Part shown: in pieces, positions 1 to 7,327 of the stretch
Layout: every line of letters begins with the position of its first letter
Position numbering within the stretch: position 1 is the stretch's first letter
Assembly: GCA_002840115.1 (NCBI GenBank)
Contig: PGZG01000056.1
Span: 1-10,017, forward strand
Source: Gammaproteobacteria bacterium HGW-Gammaproteobacteria-14
GTDB lineage: Bacteria > Pseudomonadota > Gammaproteobacteria > Pseudomonadales > Alcanivoracaceae
Length of the DNA stretch: 10,017 nt
Direction of reading: 5' to 3'
Made by a program: the position numbers and the translations under genes
Notes under the pieces: generated by a model
What the model was told of the DNA's origin: nothing
The model's database searches: none
The model's input: only the letters and a program-made list of their open reading frames with translations

Positions 1-610
1 CTATATCGTTATCACAAGCATCACCAACACCATCGCCATCCAGATCGGCCTGATCTGCATTTGCATTGACAGGGCAGTTATCCACATCGTTAGCGACACC
101 GTCGCCATCCACATCCATATCACAGGCATCACCAACACCATCACCATCCAGGTCCGCCTGATCAGGATTGAATACATTCGGGCAGTTATCGACCCCGTCA
201 TCAATACCGTCATCATCACTATCAAGCCCTGTGTAACAAGCATCTCCGATGCCCGTGCCATTGCTTGAGGCCTGATCCGGGTTAGACACCCAGGGGCAAT
301 TATCCAGCTCGTTTGGCACTCCATCACCGTCAATGTCCGGATCACAAACATCACCCACACCATCACCATCCAAATCCGCCTGATTCGCATTGGCGTGCAT
401 AGGGCAGTTATCAATAAAGTCCGCAATACCATCACCATCGCCATCCGCAAATGGAACCGGTTTTTCAGACGAGTTATTAGACGTTTCTTGAGGCACCGCC
501 GGGTTCATATCGGCCCGGCAGCCCCACATCATTAAGGCACTAAATATCAGCACCACAAGCGCAAGTAATTTACCGGAACCGGCGTTTTCTAGCTGATCAC
601 AACCCGTCAT
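1..610 (-). CDS. Thrombospondin type 3 repeat protein, secreted or lipoprotein (3' end outside window)
   Basis: Reading down from ATG 610 gives 203 codons with no stop before the window edge, so the C-terminus is missing. A GGAGGT ribosome site sits 5 nt before the ATG. Residues 14-31 form a hydrophobic segment ending in MMWGC, an imperfect lipobox with Cys31. A short linker follows, rich in Ser, Asn and Pro. From residue 56 on the chain is aspartate-rich TSP3 repeat: DGDGDG, DNCP and ADLDGDGVGDACD recur. Cysteines at 69/89, 105/125, 143/163 and 179/199 keep an exact 20-residue spacing within each pair. TSP3 repeats are known to wrap around calcium ions and to be stabilised by disulfides, so a rigid, calcium-binding extracytoplasmic stalk or coat is inferred. 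The gene lies 14 bp after the OmpA-family gene, whose hinge carries one copy of the same motif. Acidic residues Asp5 and Glu8 before the hydrophobic stretch are unusual for a signal peptide. The exact role is unknown. Confidence 0.88.
   Translation of the reverse strand, partial: MTGCDQLENAGSGKLLALVVLIFSALMMWGCRADMNPAVPQETSNNSSEKPVPFADGDGDGIADFIDNCPMHANANQADLDGDGVGDVCDPDIDGDGVPNELDNCPWVSNPDQASSNGTGIGDACYTGLDSDDDGIDDGVDNCPNVFNPDQADLDGDGVGDACDMDVDGDGVANDVDNCPVNANADQADLDGDGVGDACDNDI
11..385 (-). repeat. Degenerate 108-bp (36-residue) TSP3 tandem repeats
   Basis: Near-identical 45-bp blocks lie at 11-55, 119-163 and 341-385. The first two differ at 4 of 45 positions, the second and third at 6. 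Block starts are 108 and 222 bp apart, that is 36 and 74 codons. A diverged unit (around 227-275, with the SSNGTGIGDAC segment) fills the larger gap. The blocks encode the NQADLDGDGVGDACD-type core of each TSP3 unit. The repeat is therefore coding, and it probably continues past the left edge. Confidence 0.8.
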
Positions 611-624
611 GACCCACCTCCATG

Positions 625-1761
625 TTATCTGCTGATACGGAATTCAACCCGACGATTCATCGCCCTACCCGATACGGTAGCATTGTCCGCCACCGGCTCA
701 TGGGGCCCATACCCTTTAGCAGTCAGTTGTTCTTCGGCCACACCCTGGCTGATCAAATATTGCCGCACCGCATTCGCACGCTGTTGCGACAAATTCATGT
801 TGTAGTCAACGCTACCCTGGGAGTCCGTGTGCCCGGCAATCTCAATACTCATATCGGTTTGAGACTGCAGCGACACAGCAATGTTATCCAGCGCATTTCT
901 GGAAGAGGTGGTCAAACGGTCCGAGCCCAGTTCAAACGCCACATTACTCAGCGCAATGGTCTGTGATTCAATAATGCATCCTGTGGCATCTACCCGAGCA
1001 CCCGGCAATGTTCCCGGACAAAGATCGCGACTGTCCGGCACGCCATCACCATCACTATCGGGGTCATCAATAGCGACCATCACCGGCACTTCTCTCGCCA
1101 CCTCAGTGACACGCTCAACATATACAACCCGCTCAACCACCCGCGCACCTTGTAAGGGAATTTCGATACCCGCACTGATATGCCAGTCCGTTTGCTCGCT
1201 GGCATAGGTGTCATAGAGATAACGAACTTCAGCGCGCAGGCGAATACCATTACTAAACAGGCTTCGCGTGACCGCGCCCGCACCGGCGGCCAGGGTAAGA
1301 TCAATACCATCTCGGCTATCTGGCTGGGCATCGTTATAGGTAGCGCCAACCATACCCATTAAGTATGGCGTCCAATGCGCAGGATCACGGCCTCGCAGAG
1401 ACCAGGACAGCCCTGTGCTAATACCCAGTTGATAGAAATCCAGCATGGTATCGTCGCCGGTCTCCAAAATAGTGCCAAAACCATCGGTTTCCCAATACCA
1501 TTTGGACGTTACCGAACGACCATAAGCACCACGTATGCCTCGGCCCTCGGAAGCGCCGCGATCATTATCGCTGTCAACGTAGAGGCCCATAATGCTGACG
1601 AACTGAGGGACCACATTATTACTCAACGGTGTGCTGCCCTCTTGATCAGCCTGTAACCATGGGGCGAAGCAAAGTGCTGCCACTGAAAACACTGCCATAG
1701 CATAGCGACGAAGTGGAAACTTGCTGGACGAAATAAACGCAACGCGGACTGGCTTTGTCAT
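625..1761 (-). CDS. OmpA-family outer-membrane protein with TSP3-type hinge
   Basis: This 378-residue protein starts at ATG 1761, with AAGGGAG 7 nt upstream. A long signal peptide (basic n-region, hydrophobic 21-34) probably ends at LQA/DQ, residue 38. Residues about 50-205 show alternating hydrophobic and aromatic segments ending in HISAGIEIPL, as expected for a small beta-barrel. A Val/Glu/Arg linker (208-230) leads into one TSP3 motif, DPDSDGDGVPDSRDLCP (233-249), with Cys248 and Cys262 likely paired. Residues 265-378 are an OmpA C-terminal domain: GHTDSQG (310-316), LSQQRANAV (324-332) and NRRVEF (369-374). By analogy with E. coli OmpA, Asp313 and Arg328 would hold diaminopimelate of peptidoglycan. 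The protein thus likely tethers the outer membrane to the wall. It heads a probable two-gene operon with the TSP3-repeat protein. It resembles OprF/OmpA-like porins, but no specific symbol is justified. Confidence 0.9.
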   Translation of the reverse strand: MTKPVRVAFISSSKFPLRRYAMAVFSVAALCFAPWLQADQEGSTPLSNNVVPQFVSIMGLYVDSDNDRGASEGRGIRGAYGRSVTSKWYWETDGFGTILETGDDTMLDFYQLGISTGLSWSLRGRDPAHWTPYLMGMVGATYNDAQPDSRDGIDLTLAAGAGAVTRSLFSNGIRLRAEVRYLYDTYASEQTDWHISAGIEIPLQGARVVERVVYVERVTEVAREVPVMVAIDDPDSDGDGVPDSRDLCPGTLPGARVDATGCIIESQTIALSNVAFELGSDRLTTSSRNALDNIAVSLQSQTDMSIEIAGHTDSQGSVDYNMNLSQQRANAVRQYLISQGVAEEQLTAKGYGPHEPVADNATVSGRAMNRRVEFRISR

Positions 1762-1813
1762 AATTGAACTCCCTTCAAGGCTAAAGCACGCAGCCTTTCC
1801 GAATTCCGAGAAT

Positions 1814-1837
1814 GGTCATTTTTTCCCAAAAATATGG
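1814..1837 (+). repeat. Copy 1 of a short shared element (GGTCA-TTTTCCCAAA-TATGG)
   Basis: This 24-bp stretch matches 9808-9829 with two substitutions and a 2-bp indel: GGTCA, two variable bases, TTTTCCCAAA, two extra A here, then TATGG. It falls just downstream of the predicted OmpA promoter, in the leader of that operon (read antisense). Its function is unknown. Confidence 0.4.
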
Positions 1838-1847
1838 GACTAATGTA

Positions 1848-1877
1848 CTTATACCCTCTTCTGATCTTAATTCTCAA
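1848..1877 (-). promoter_or_regulatory. Candidate sigma70 promoter for the OmpA-TSP3 operon
   Basis: On the minus strand, TTGAGA (1872-1877, 5 of 6 matches to the -35 consensus) is separated by 18 bp from TATAAG (1848-1853, 5 of 6 matches to the -10 consensus). Transcription would start near 1841, giving a leader of about 80 nt before the ATG at 1761. The leader contains a small inverted repeat, TCCCA/TGGGA (1824-1839). Confidence 0.55.
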
Positions 1878-2224
1878 CATCCAAGAAAAACCACAAAAAA
1901 TACTACTTTATTGCTACTCCATCCGCGCCGATATAAATCCGCATTTTAATAAGCCGAACTGAAATCATATTGAAATTATAAAGCGATCAAAAATACATCT
2001 CCCGCCCGCAAGCAACGCAGCGGACCACCTTAAAGTCATCAAACCAGAATGGATAAATACCGAAAAAAGAGAAAGCCTGCCTTCTTAGTATCGGGCCAAG
2101 GTATTAACCCTCCAAACTCTGCCCACAGCCTTATTCCGCCCTGTATGCGCTACCGAACAGACCGCATCAATAGCGACTGCTAGGGTCATGGCGCTGATCC
2201 ATTTCCTTACAGGACAAACCAACA

Positions 2225-3679
2225 ATGAAACTTTCAACAGCTCTACCGAAACCATCACTGATTCTGATGGCACTGATAGTGCCCCTTTTTCTTCTATCAG
2301 GTTGCGGTGGCGGCAGCGATAAAACCAGGCCCGAAGTGAGCGCTACATACCCCGCCGATAACGCAACAAGTATCCCTGTAAATCATAAGGTTACCGTTAC
2401 ATTCAGCCGAGAAATGAAGTCATCGACCATTGATAATGCCAGCTTTACGGTAACAGGCGCGGACGAACCAGCTCTGACCGGCACGGTAACCTTGAACACG
2501 GACAGCAACACGGCAACCTTTTCCTCCAGCAGCACGTTGACCCCAAACACGGAATACACTGCCAAGGTAACCAGTGGCGCAGAAAGCACTAATGGTAAAT
2601 CGTTGGATAGTGAATACATCTGGAGTTTCACCAGCGGGGACAGCACAGACTCCACTGCACCCACGGTTCTTCTACAGCACCCTGCCGACACAGCAAAAAA
2701 TGTTGTACTCAACACTCTCGTCAGTGCCACTTTCTCTGAAAGCATCGATGCGGCCAGCGTAAATAGCAGTATATTTACACTAGCACCGAGCTCGAATCTA
2801 ACGGCAATGATTTCTGGAAAAGCAAGCCTAAACCCTGCCGGAACAACATTGACGTTTACTCCATCAAACAACCTTCAGGCCAGCACCAGTTACACCGCAA
2901 CCATAACGACCGGGGTCATGGACAACGCCATTCCTGCCAACCCATTGGCAAGCCCTTCTGTGTGGAGCTTTCGTACCGGCAACAGCGTGTCAAATGGGCC
3001 GGGGCCGATCGCGCTGGGAACCGCTGCTAACTTCGTTATCCTTAGCAAAACGGGCATCACCAATGTACCCACCTCGGCAGTCACCGGACATATCGGTTCT
3101 AGTCCGATTACGTCTGCGGCAATTGATGTCACTTGCACAGAAATTACCGGCACAATTTATGGTGCCGATCAAGGCTACACAGGCAGTGGCGATACAAGCT
3201 GTTTTCTGGGCGGATCCGCTGCCAATACACTCGTTGCCATTGCGGTGCTTGATATGGGAGCTGCCTATGAAGATGCAGCAGCCCGTACAACACCAGATTT
3301 TACCGAGCTACATGGTGGCGACCTTAGCGGAAAAACTCTAACACCTGGACTCTACAAGTGGGGCACCGGTGTTCTTATCTCTACCGATATGACCTTCAGC
3401 GGCAGCTCAGGCGATGTCTGGATCCTGCAGATCGCAGGCGACCTGACTGTTGAAAGCCTGGCCAGAGTTACCTTATCCGGTGGCGCCAAAGCGAAAAATA
3501 TTTTCTGGCAAATTGGCGGGTCCTCTGGCGCAATCATCAATACGGATGCGCATGTTGCTGGCGTCTTGCTCACCCAGAAAGCCATTACTCTGGCAACAGG
3601 AGCATCTATTACCGGCCGACTGCTGTCACAAACTGAAACCACCTTACAGCAAAATGTTGTAACACAGCCTGTCCAGTAA
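2225..3679 (+). CDS. Lipoprotein with two Ig-like domains and a DUF3494 ice-binding-type domain
   Basis: This 484-residue protein starts at ATG 2225, preceded by a modest AGGA site about 10 nt upstream. A signal peptide ends in the lipobox LSGC with Cys27. Gly at +2 favours sorting to the outer membrane. A GGGSDK linker leads to two Big_5 (SbsA-type) Ig-like domains, about 34-137 and 145-252. Each opens with a PTVLLQHPAD-like strand and closes with IWSFTSG or VWSFRTG. Residues about 263-480 match the DUF3494 ice-binding family: LGTAANFVILSKTGITNVPT near the start, then TLTPGLYKW (371-379), DVWILQIAGDLTV (397-409), NIFWQIGG (425-432) and a final ITLATGASITGRLL strand. The fold is a right-handed beta-solenoid with a cap. 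Cys304 and Cys326 could pair in the cap. Family members inhibit ice growth or bind ice, but some come from non-cold organisms and may be adhesins, so ice binding here is inferred. Confidence 0.9.
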   Translation: MKLSTALPKPSLILMALIVPLFLLSGCGGGSDKTRPEVSATYPADNATSIPVNHKVTVTFSREMKSSTIDNASFTVTGADEPALTGTVTLNTDSNTATFSSSSTLTPNTEYTAKVTSGAESTNGKSLDSEYIWSFTSGDSTDSTAPTVLLQHPADTAKNVVLNTLVSATFSESIDAASVNSSIFTLAPSSNLTAMISGKASLNPAGTTLTFTPSNNLQASTSYTATITTGVMDNAIPANPLASPSVWSFRTGNSVSNGPGPIALGTAANFVILSKTGITNVPTSAVTGHIGSSPITSAAIDVTCTEITGTIYGADQGYTGSGDTSCFLGGSAANTLVAIAVLDMGAAYEDAAARTTPDFTELHGGDLSGKTLTPGLYKWGTGVLISTDMTFSGSSGDVWILQIAGDLTVESLARVTLSGGAKAKNIFWQIGGSSGAIINTDAHVAGVLLTQKAITLATGASITGRLLSQTETTLQQNVVTQPVQ

Positions 3680-3709
3680 ATTTTCAACAATACCCCCATA
3701 TAAAGTCAT

Positions 3710-3742
3710 AATAAAAAAACCCGCAAAGCGGGTTTTTTTATT
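3710..3742. terminator. Bidirectional intrinsic terminator
   Basis: A perfect inverted repeat has arms at 3710-3724 and 3728-3742: an A-rich run plus CCCGC, an AAA loop, then GCGGG and seven T. It forms a 15-bp stem counting the A:T pairs. The T run follows the GC core on either strand. It lies 31 nt after the ice-binding-type lipoprotein gene and about 70 nt after the stop of the convergent dehydrogenase gene, so it can end both transcripts. Confidence 0.93.
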
Positions 3743-3812
3743 AACACTCCCTGAGTCGTCATCAGTATCGAAATGAACAACTCGACTTACTATATACATT
3801 TTTGCAATATGG

Positions 3813-4766
3813 CTATTCCGACACTCGAATTACTACCTTCCCTCGACACCGACCACTACGGTTACGCTGATAAGCTGCCTCACTATCCAGCAAATCAAAC
3901 TCGCTATCAATAATCGGCTTAAGCTTGCCGCCATCTACCATGACAGTTAACGCATCCAGATCCTTGCGCCAGGACTCAACCACCACCGTGGTAGCATTCT
4001 TACCAATCAACTGATACAGCGGTGTACCCAGCATAGAGCGCGCATCACCTCCGGTGGAGACAAACCAGCCATTTTCGGCAAGCAACGCAGCGCAACTGCG
4101 TGGGGATTCATAGGAGGTAACATCAAACACCAGATCAAATAGCCCGGCAGTCTTTCGGTACTCACCCTGAGTGTAGTCAATCACCTCATCGGCACCGAGC
4201 CCAAGAACAAAGTCGGCATTTTTACCGCTGCACACGCCAGTAACGTGAGCGCCTAACACCTTGGCAATCTGAACCGCGAAAGTACCAACGCCCCCTGAAG
4301 CACCAATAATAAGAACCCTGCTACCAGCCTGCACCTTACCTTTACGCAACCCCTGCAATGCAGTTTGCGCTGCTAACGGCATCGACGCTGCTTCCTCAAA
4401 AGTCAGAGAAGCCGGTTTTTTCGCAATGCGCTTTTGGCTAATCAAGGTCTGTTCTGCCAGAGATGCCGTACGCAATCGCATATCCATGCCGTACACCGCA
4501 TCGCCCACCGAAAAATCCGTGACCTGACTACCCACGGCAAGCACCGTACCGGCCAGATCATCGCCAAACAATGGCGGCAGCTTTTTCACCAATACTGGTG
4601 ATGCCAGCATGGCAATGTGGTAGTTAAGCTTCCAATCCTTCGGGTTTACCGATGCCGCATGGACTTTCACCAACACATCATTCGGTCCGGGATTGCCAAG
4701 CTCCGGTACATTATGAACCGTCAAGCGAGGGCTAAAGCCCCAGCCGGTTGTGACAATAGCTTTCAT
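3813..4766 (-). CDS. Zinc-independent medium-chain dehydrogenase/reductase (quinone oxidoreductase-like)
   Basis: The preferred start is ATG 4766, giving 317 residues, because AGGGA lies 9 nt upstream. An in-frame TTG at 4796 would add ten residues that do not look family-like. The N-terminal GroES-like domain has SVNPKDWK (39-46) and GDDLAGTV (68-75). The histidine and cysteine ligands of zinc alcohol dehydrogenases are absent. AASMPLAAQTALQGL (126-140) precedes the Rossmann motif GASGGVG (155-161), typical of NADPH-dependent quinone oxidoreductases and enone reductases. DLVFDV (211-216) and the C-terminal GKVVIRV are also usual in the family. The likely reaction is NAD(P)H-dependent reduction of a quinone, enone or similar carbonyl in the cytoplasm; the substrate is unknown. 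It follows the aldehyde dehydrogenase gene by 68 bp with no terminator seen, so co-transcription is plausible. Confidence 0.87.
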   Translation of the reverse strand: MKAIVTTGWGFSPRLTVHNVPELGNPGPNDVLVKVHAASVNPKDWKLNYHIAMLASPVLVKKLPPLFGDDLAGTVLAVGSQVTDFSVGDAVYGMDMRLRTASLAEQTLISQKRIAKKPASLTFEEAASMPLAAQTALQGLRKGKVQAGSRVLIIGASGGVGTFAVQIAKVLGAHVTGVCSGKNADFVLGLGADEVIDYTQGEYRKTAGLFDLVFDVTSYESPRSCAALLAENGWFVSTGGDARSMLGTPLYQLIGKNATTVVVESWRKDLDALTVMVDGGKLKPIIDSEFDLLDSEAAYQRNRSGRCRGKVVIRVSE

Positions 4767-4834
4767 AGATATATTCCCTGGTGAACTGCCGGGCAAACCT
4801 TGTTCAGAAATATCCTTTCACATACTCCAAACCA

Positions 4835-6241
4835 TTACTTGATCATCTTGCGCATCATATTGACCTTGTCTTTGTATGGCGCATAACGCAGCGGAATATC
4901 AAGCCAGCCACTAGCCTTTAGAATGCTGCGTTGATGAGAAAAAGCATCGAAAGAACGCTTGCCGTGGTAGGCCCCCATGCCGCTTTCACCAACACCACCA
5001 AATGGCAAGTGCGCATTAGCGACGTGCATCACGGTGTTGTTGATGCAGCCGCCACCAAACTGAATATTAGCCAGCACATCTCGTTCAACCTCTTCACTGG
5101 CAGTGAACAGATAAAGAGCCAATGGGTGGTTTGGCAGGCTGCGGGTCTGGCGATAGAGATCATCCAGACTACTGTACTCAAGCAACGGCAGCACCGGACC
5201 AAAGATTTCTTCCTGCATAATCGGATCATTAATACTGACATCACCGAGAAGGGTCGGAGCGATGAATTTGGTTGCCCGGTCAGTCTGGCCACCAACCAAT
5301 ACTTTGGCCTGGCCAATCAGGGCGGCAACACGATCAAAATGACGTTCGTTAATCATCCGGCCGAAATCCGGGCTCCGGATACTGTCTTCGCCATAGAAGG
5401 CCTTGACCGTAGCAACCATCTCCTTTTCGAATTCGGCCCGAATTTCCCTGTGTACAAACACATGATCCGGAGCAATACAGGTCTGCCCCGCATTCAACAT
5501 TTTGCCAGACAAAATGCGTTTAGCCGCCAGCTTCAAATTGGCATCCCGGTGAACGATGGTCGGGCTTTTACCGCCCAGCTCCAGCGTCACCGGGGTCAGG
5601 TATTTGGCCGCCGAGGCCATAACGATACGACCCACACGTGGACTGCCAGTAAAGAAGATATGATCAAACTGCTCTTCAAGCAGGGCATTGGTGATTTCGG
5701 TGCTGCCTTCAAACACAGCGATATATTCCGGCTTAAAGCACTCCCCGATCATTTTGGCTAACAAACGGGAGGTCGCCGGAGTCAGTGATGACGGCTTCAT
5801 AACCACCGTATTACCCGCCGCTATGGCACCAATCAGGGGCTGCACACAAAGCAGAAACGGATAGTTGTACGGCCCCATAATGAAATTGACGCCCAGCGGT
5901 GTGGACTCAATGCGGCTACGACCCGGCTGCGCCCACAGGCTGGTGCCGACTTTTTTCGGTGCCATCCAGCTCTTCAGGTGTTTCAGGGTATGCTTCAACT
6001 CTTCGAAGGCGGTGGTGATTTCGATATAAGCTTCGAAGGATGGTCGGCCGATATCCTCTTTTAACGCTCTTTCAATATCGTCCTTGTGATCAATAATCGA
6101 CTGCTTCAGCTTCTTCAACTGCGCCAGACGGAATGCATAATCACGGGTCGCACCAGACTGAAAGTAAGCCCGCTGACGGGCAACGACATCGGTCGCCCAG
6201 TTGGCGGAAGAGGTTTGCTGTACCGGCTCGGCTGCGCCCAT
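4835..6241 (-). CDS. Aldehyde dehydrogenase, class 3-like (fatty or aromatic aldehyde type)
   Basis: This 468-residue enzyme starts at ATG 6241 with AGGAG 6 nt upstream. It should oxidise an aldehyde to the acid using NAD(P)+. All core ALDH motifs are present: GPYNYPF with Asn126, MKPS with Lys149, FTGSPRVG (197-204), ELGGKSP with general base Glu221, NAGQTC with nucleophile Cys255, and EEIFGPV (344-350). The short N-terminus and overall length fit the class 3 branch, which includes fatty-aldehyde and coniferyl-aldehyde dehydrogenases. There is no C-terminal membrane helix of the kind seen in eukaryotic fatty-aldehyde enzymes, so it is probably soluble. It lies 141 bp downstream of metR on the same strand and upstream of a dehydrogenase that may act on related carbonyl compounds. 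No clear promoter was found in the 141-bp gap. The substrate cannot be assigned from sequence alone. Confidence 0.93.
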   Translation of the reverse strand: MGAAEPVQQTSSANWATDVVARQRAYFQSGATRDYAFRLAQLKKLKQSIIDHKDDIERALKEDIGRPSFEAYIEITTAFEELKHTLKHLKSWMAPKKVGTSLWAQPGRSRIESTPLGVNFIMGPYNYPFLLCVQPLIGAIAAGNTVVMKPSSLTPATSRLLAKMIGECFKPEYIAVFEGSTEITNALLEEQFDHIFFTGSPRVGRIVMASAAKYLTPVTLELGGKSPTIVHRDANLKLAAKRILSGKMLNAGQTCIAPDHVFVHREIRAEFEKEMVATVKAFYGEDSIRSPDFGRMINERHFDRVAALIGQAKVLVGGQTDRATKFIAPTLLGDVSINDPIMQEEIFGPVLPLLEYSSLDDLYRQTRSLPNHPLALYLFTASEEVERDVLANIQFGGGCINNTVMHVANAHLPFGGVGESGMGAYHGKRSFDAFSHQRSILKASGWLDIPLRYAPYKDKVNMMRKMIK

Positions 6242-6382
6242 GGTCTACTCCTGAATCATGGATAAATTGACGCCGATGGTTTCATACCTGCCTGCCCGTA
6301 ACCATCACGGTTTCAATCACCCTCCTGACCATAAAGATCAGAGACGAAGGCGGCATCTAATGTTTACCTAATGGCCCAAAAT

Positions 6383-7297
6383 TCAGGCGCCACGAATGCC
6401 CTCCAGCCCGGCCATGCTTTGTTGGCGGGCAGTTTGTATGAATTCTTTCAGGTAAGGCACTTCAGCTTCTTCGGCACGGATACCAATATACAAAGTGCGC
6501 CACACGCCACGCTCTCCCAGGGACAGGCTGCGGATCAAACCATGGTCCAGATATTCGCTAATCGCCCAGTTGGGCAGGGCTGCAACTCCCCGCCCGGCGG
6601 CTACCAACTGAATCATCATCGGGGTCAGCTCGGTTTTTCGTTGGGCGGCAGGTTCGATATTGGCGGGCTGAAGAAAAGCGGTAAAAATATCCAGACGGTC
6701 ACGCTCCACCGGATAGGTGATGAGCGTTTCCTCCACCAGATCGGCAGGTTCGACAAACTCGCGCTCGGCCAGCGACGAGTTCCGGCTCACTGCCAGCACC
6801 AGTTCGTGGCTGAACAGAGGCTGCCATAGCACTGCCTCATGCTCCACCGGATCCGAGCTGACCACCATGTCCAGATCACCGCGCAGTAACGCCGGCACCG
6901 GAGCAAATGCAAAAGCCGCAGAAAGGTCCAGCTCCACCTGAGGCCACTGCTCACGAAACACATCCAGCGCCGGCATCAACCACTGAAAGCAGGCATGACA
7001 CTCAATGGCCAGATGCAGGCGGCCCGACTGTCCTTCTGCCAGCGCACGGATATCCCGCAACCCCTGACGCATTAGCGGCAATACCTGATCCGCCAGCGCC
7101 AACAGACGCTCCCCGGCCACGGTAAAGCGCACCGGTCGGGTACGGCGATTCAACAGGCTCACCCCGAGCCTGCCCTCAATATCCCGTAACTGATGCGACA
7201 AAGCGGACTGGGTGACATGCAGACGCTCGGATGCCTCCACCAGTGATCCAGCCTCACGAATGGCATCGAGGGTTTCCAGATGACGCAATCCCAACAT
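6383..7297 (-). CDS. metR: LysR-type transcriptional regulator MetR
   Basis: This 304-residue protein starts at ATG 7297 with AAGGTGAG about 8 nt upstream. Residues 1-63 are a LysR winged helix-turn-helix, with recognition-helix segment TQSALSHQLRDIE (29-41). The effector domain carries AIECHACFQWLMPALDVF (98-114) and WPQVELDL (118-125), closely resembling the corresponding stretch of E. coli MetR as I recall it. YPVERDRLDIF and GVAALPNWAI further along also match. MetR uses homocysteine as co-effector to activate metE and other methionine genes. The gene diverges from metE across 117 bp, the classic arrangement. A palindromic candidate MetR site overlaps its start codon and ribosome site, suggesting autorepression. 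Identification as MetR rests on both sequence and context. Confidence 0.95.
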   Translation of the reverse strand: MLGLRHLETLDAIREAGSLVEASERLHVTQSALSHQLRDIEGRLGVSLLNRRTRPVRFTVAGERLLALADQVLPLMRQGLRDIRALAEGQSGRLHLAIECHACFQWLMPALDVFREQWPQVELDLSAAFAFAPVPALLRGDLDMVVSSDPVEHEAVLWQPLFSHELVLAVSRNSSLAEREFVEPADLVEETLITYPVERDRLDIFTAFLQPANIEPAAQRKTELTPMMIQLVAAGRGVAALPNWAISEYLDHGLIRSLSLGERGVWRTLYIGIRAEEAEVPYLKEFIQTARQQSMAGLEGIRGA

Positions 7298-7309
7298 GAG
7301 ATAATCTCA
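7297..7309. promoter_or_regulatory. Candidate MetR operator, site 1 (perfect palindrome)
   Basis: TGAGATAATCTCA is a perfect 13-bp palindrome around a central A. It fits the LysR rule T-N11-A and resembles the MetR consensus TGAA-N5-TTCA, with G/C at the fourth base of each half. It overlaps the last base of the metR start codon complement and the metR ribosome site, so bound protein could repress metR. Confidence 0.6.
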
Positions 7310-7327
7310 CCTTATAAACCTATAACG

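Larger units (their letters stand above)
1762..2224. other. 463-bp divergent intergenic region
   Basis: This gap separates the minus-strand OmpA-TSP3 operon from the plus-strand ice-binding-type lipoprotein gene. It is AT-rich between about 1815 and 2080. The only convincing signal is the minus-strand promoter at 1848-1877. No tRNA, known riboswitch or gene-sized reading frame was recognised. No strong sigma70 promoter was found for the plus-strand gene: TTGAAA at 1970 and TATAAA at 1932 lack good partners. The length suggests room for regulator binding, but no operator can be named. Confidence 0.6.

Noticed and set aside
1..450. Minus-strand frame rich in Met, Val and Trp over the TSP3 gene
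   Set aside because: It is the TSP3 repeats read in another frame; the true frame gives regular DGDGDG and DNCP motifs with a good ribosome site.
1834..1962. 42-codon plus-strand frame with a hydrophobic start (MGLMYLYPLLILIL)
   Set aside because: It has no ribosome site, lies in AT-rich DNA and runs antisense across the candidate ompA promoter. A small membrane protein cannot be excluded but is not supported.
2008..2022. 15-bp identity GCAAGCAACGCAGCG with 4078-4092
   Set aside because: One copy is inside the MDR coding sequence. There is no flanking similarity and no third full copy, so chance is the simplest explanation.
4767..4796. Upstream TTG start for the MDR dehydrogenase
   Set aside because: The ATG at 4766 has a good ribosome site and begins with the family-typical MKAIV; the extra ten residues are not family-like.
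4931..5761. Long plus-strand open frame (276 codons) opposite the aldehyde dehydrogenase gene
   Set aside because: It is antisense to an enzyme with every catalytic motif intact, shows no recognisable domain, and is the usual by-product of codon bias in the real gene.
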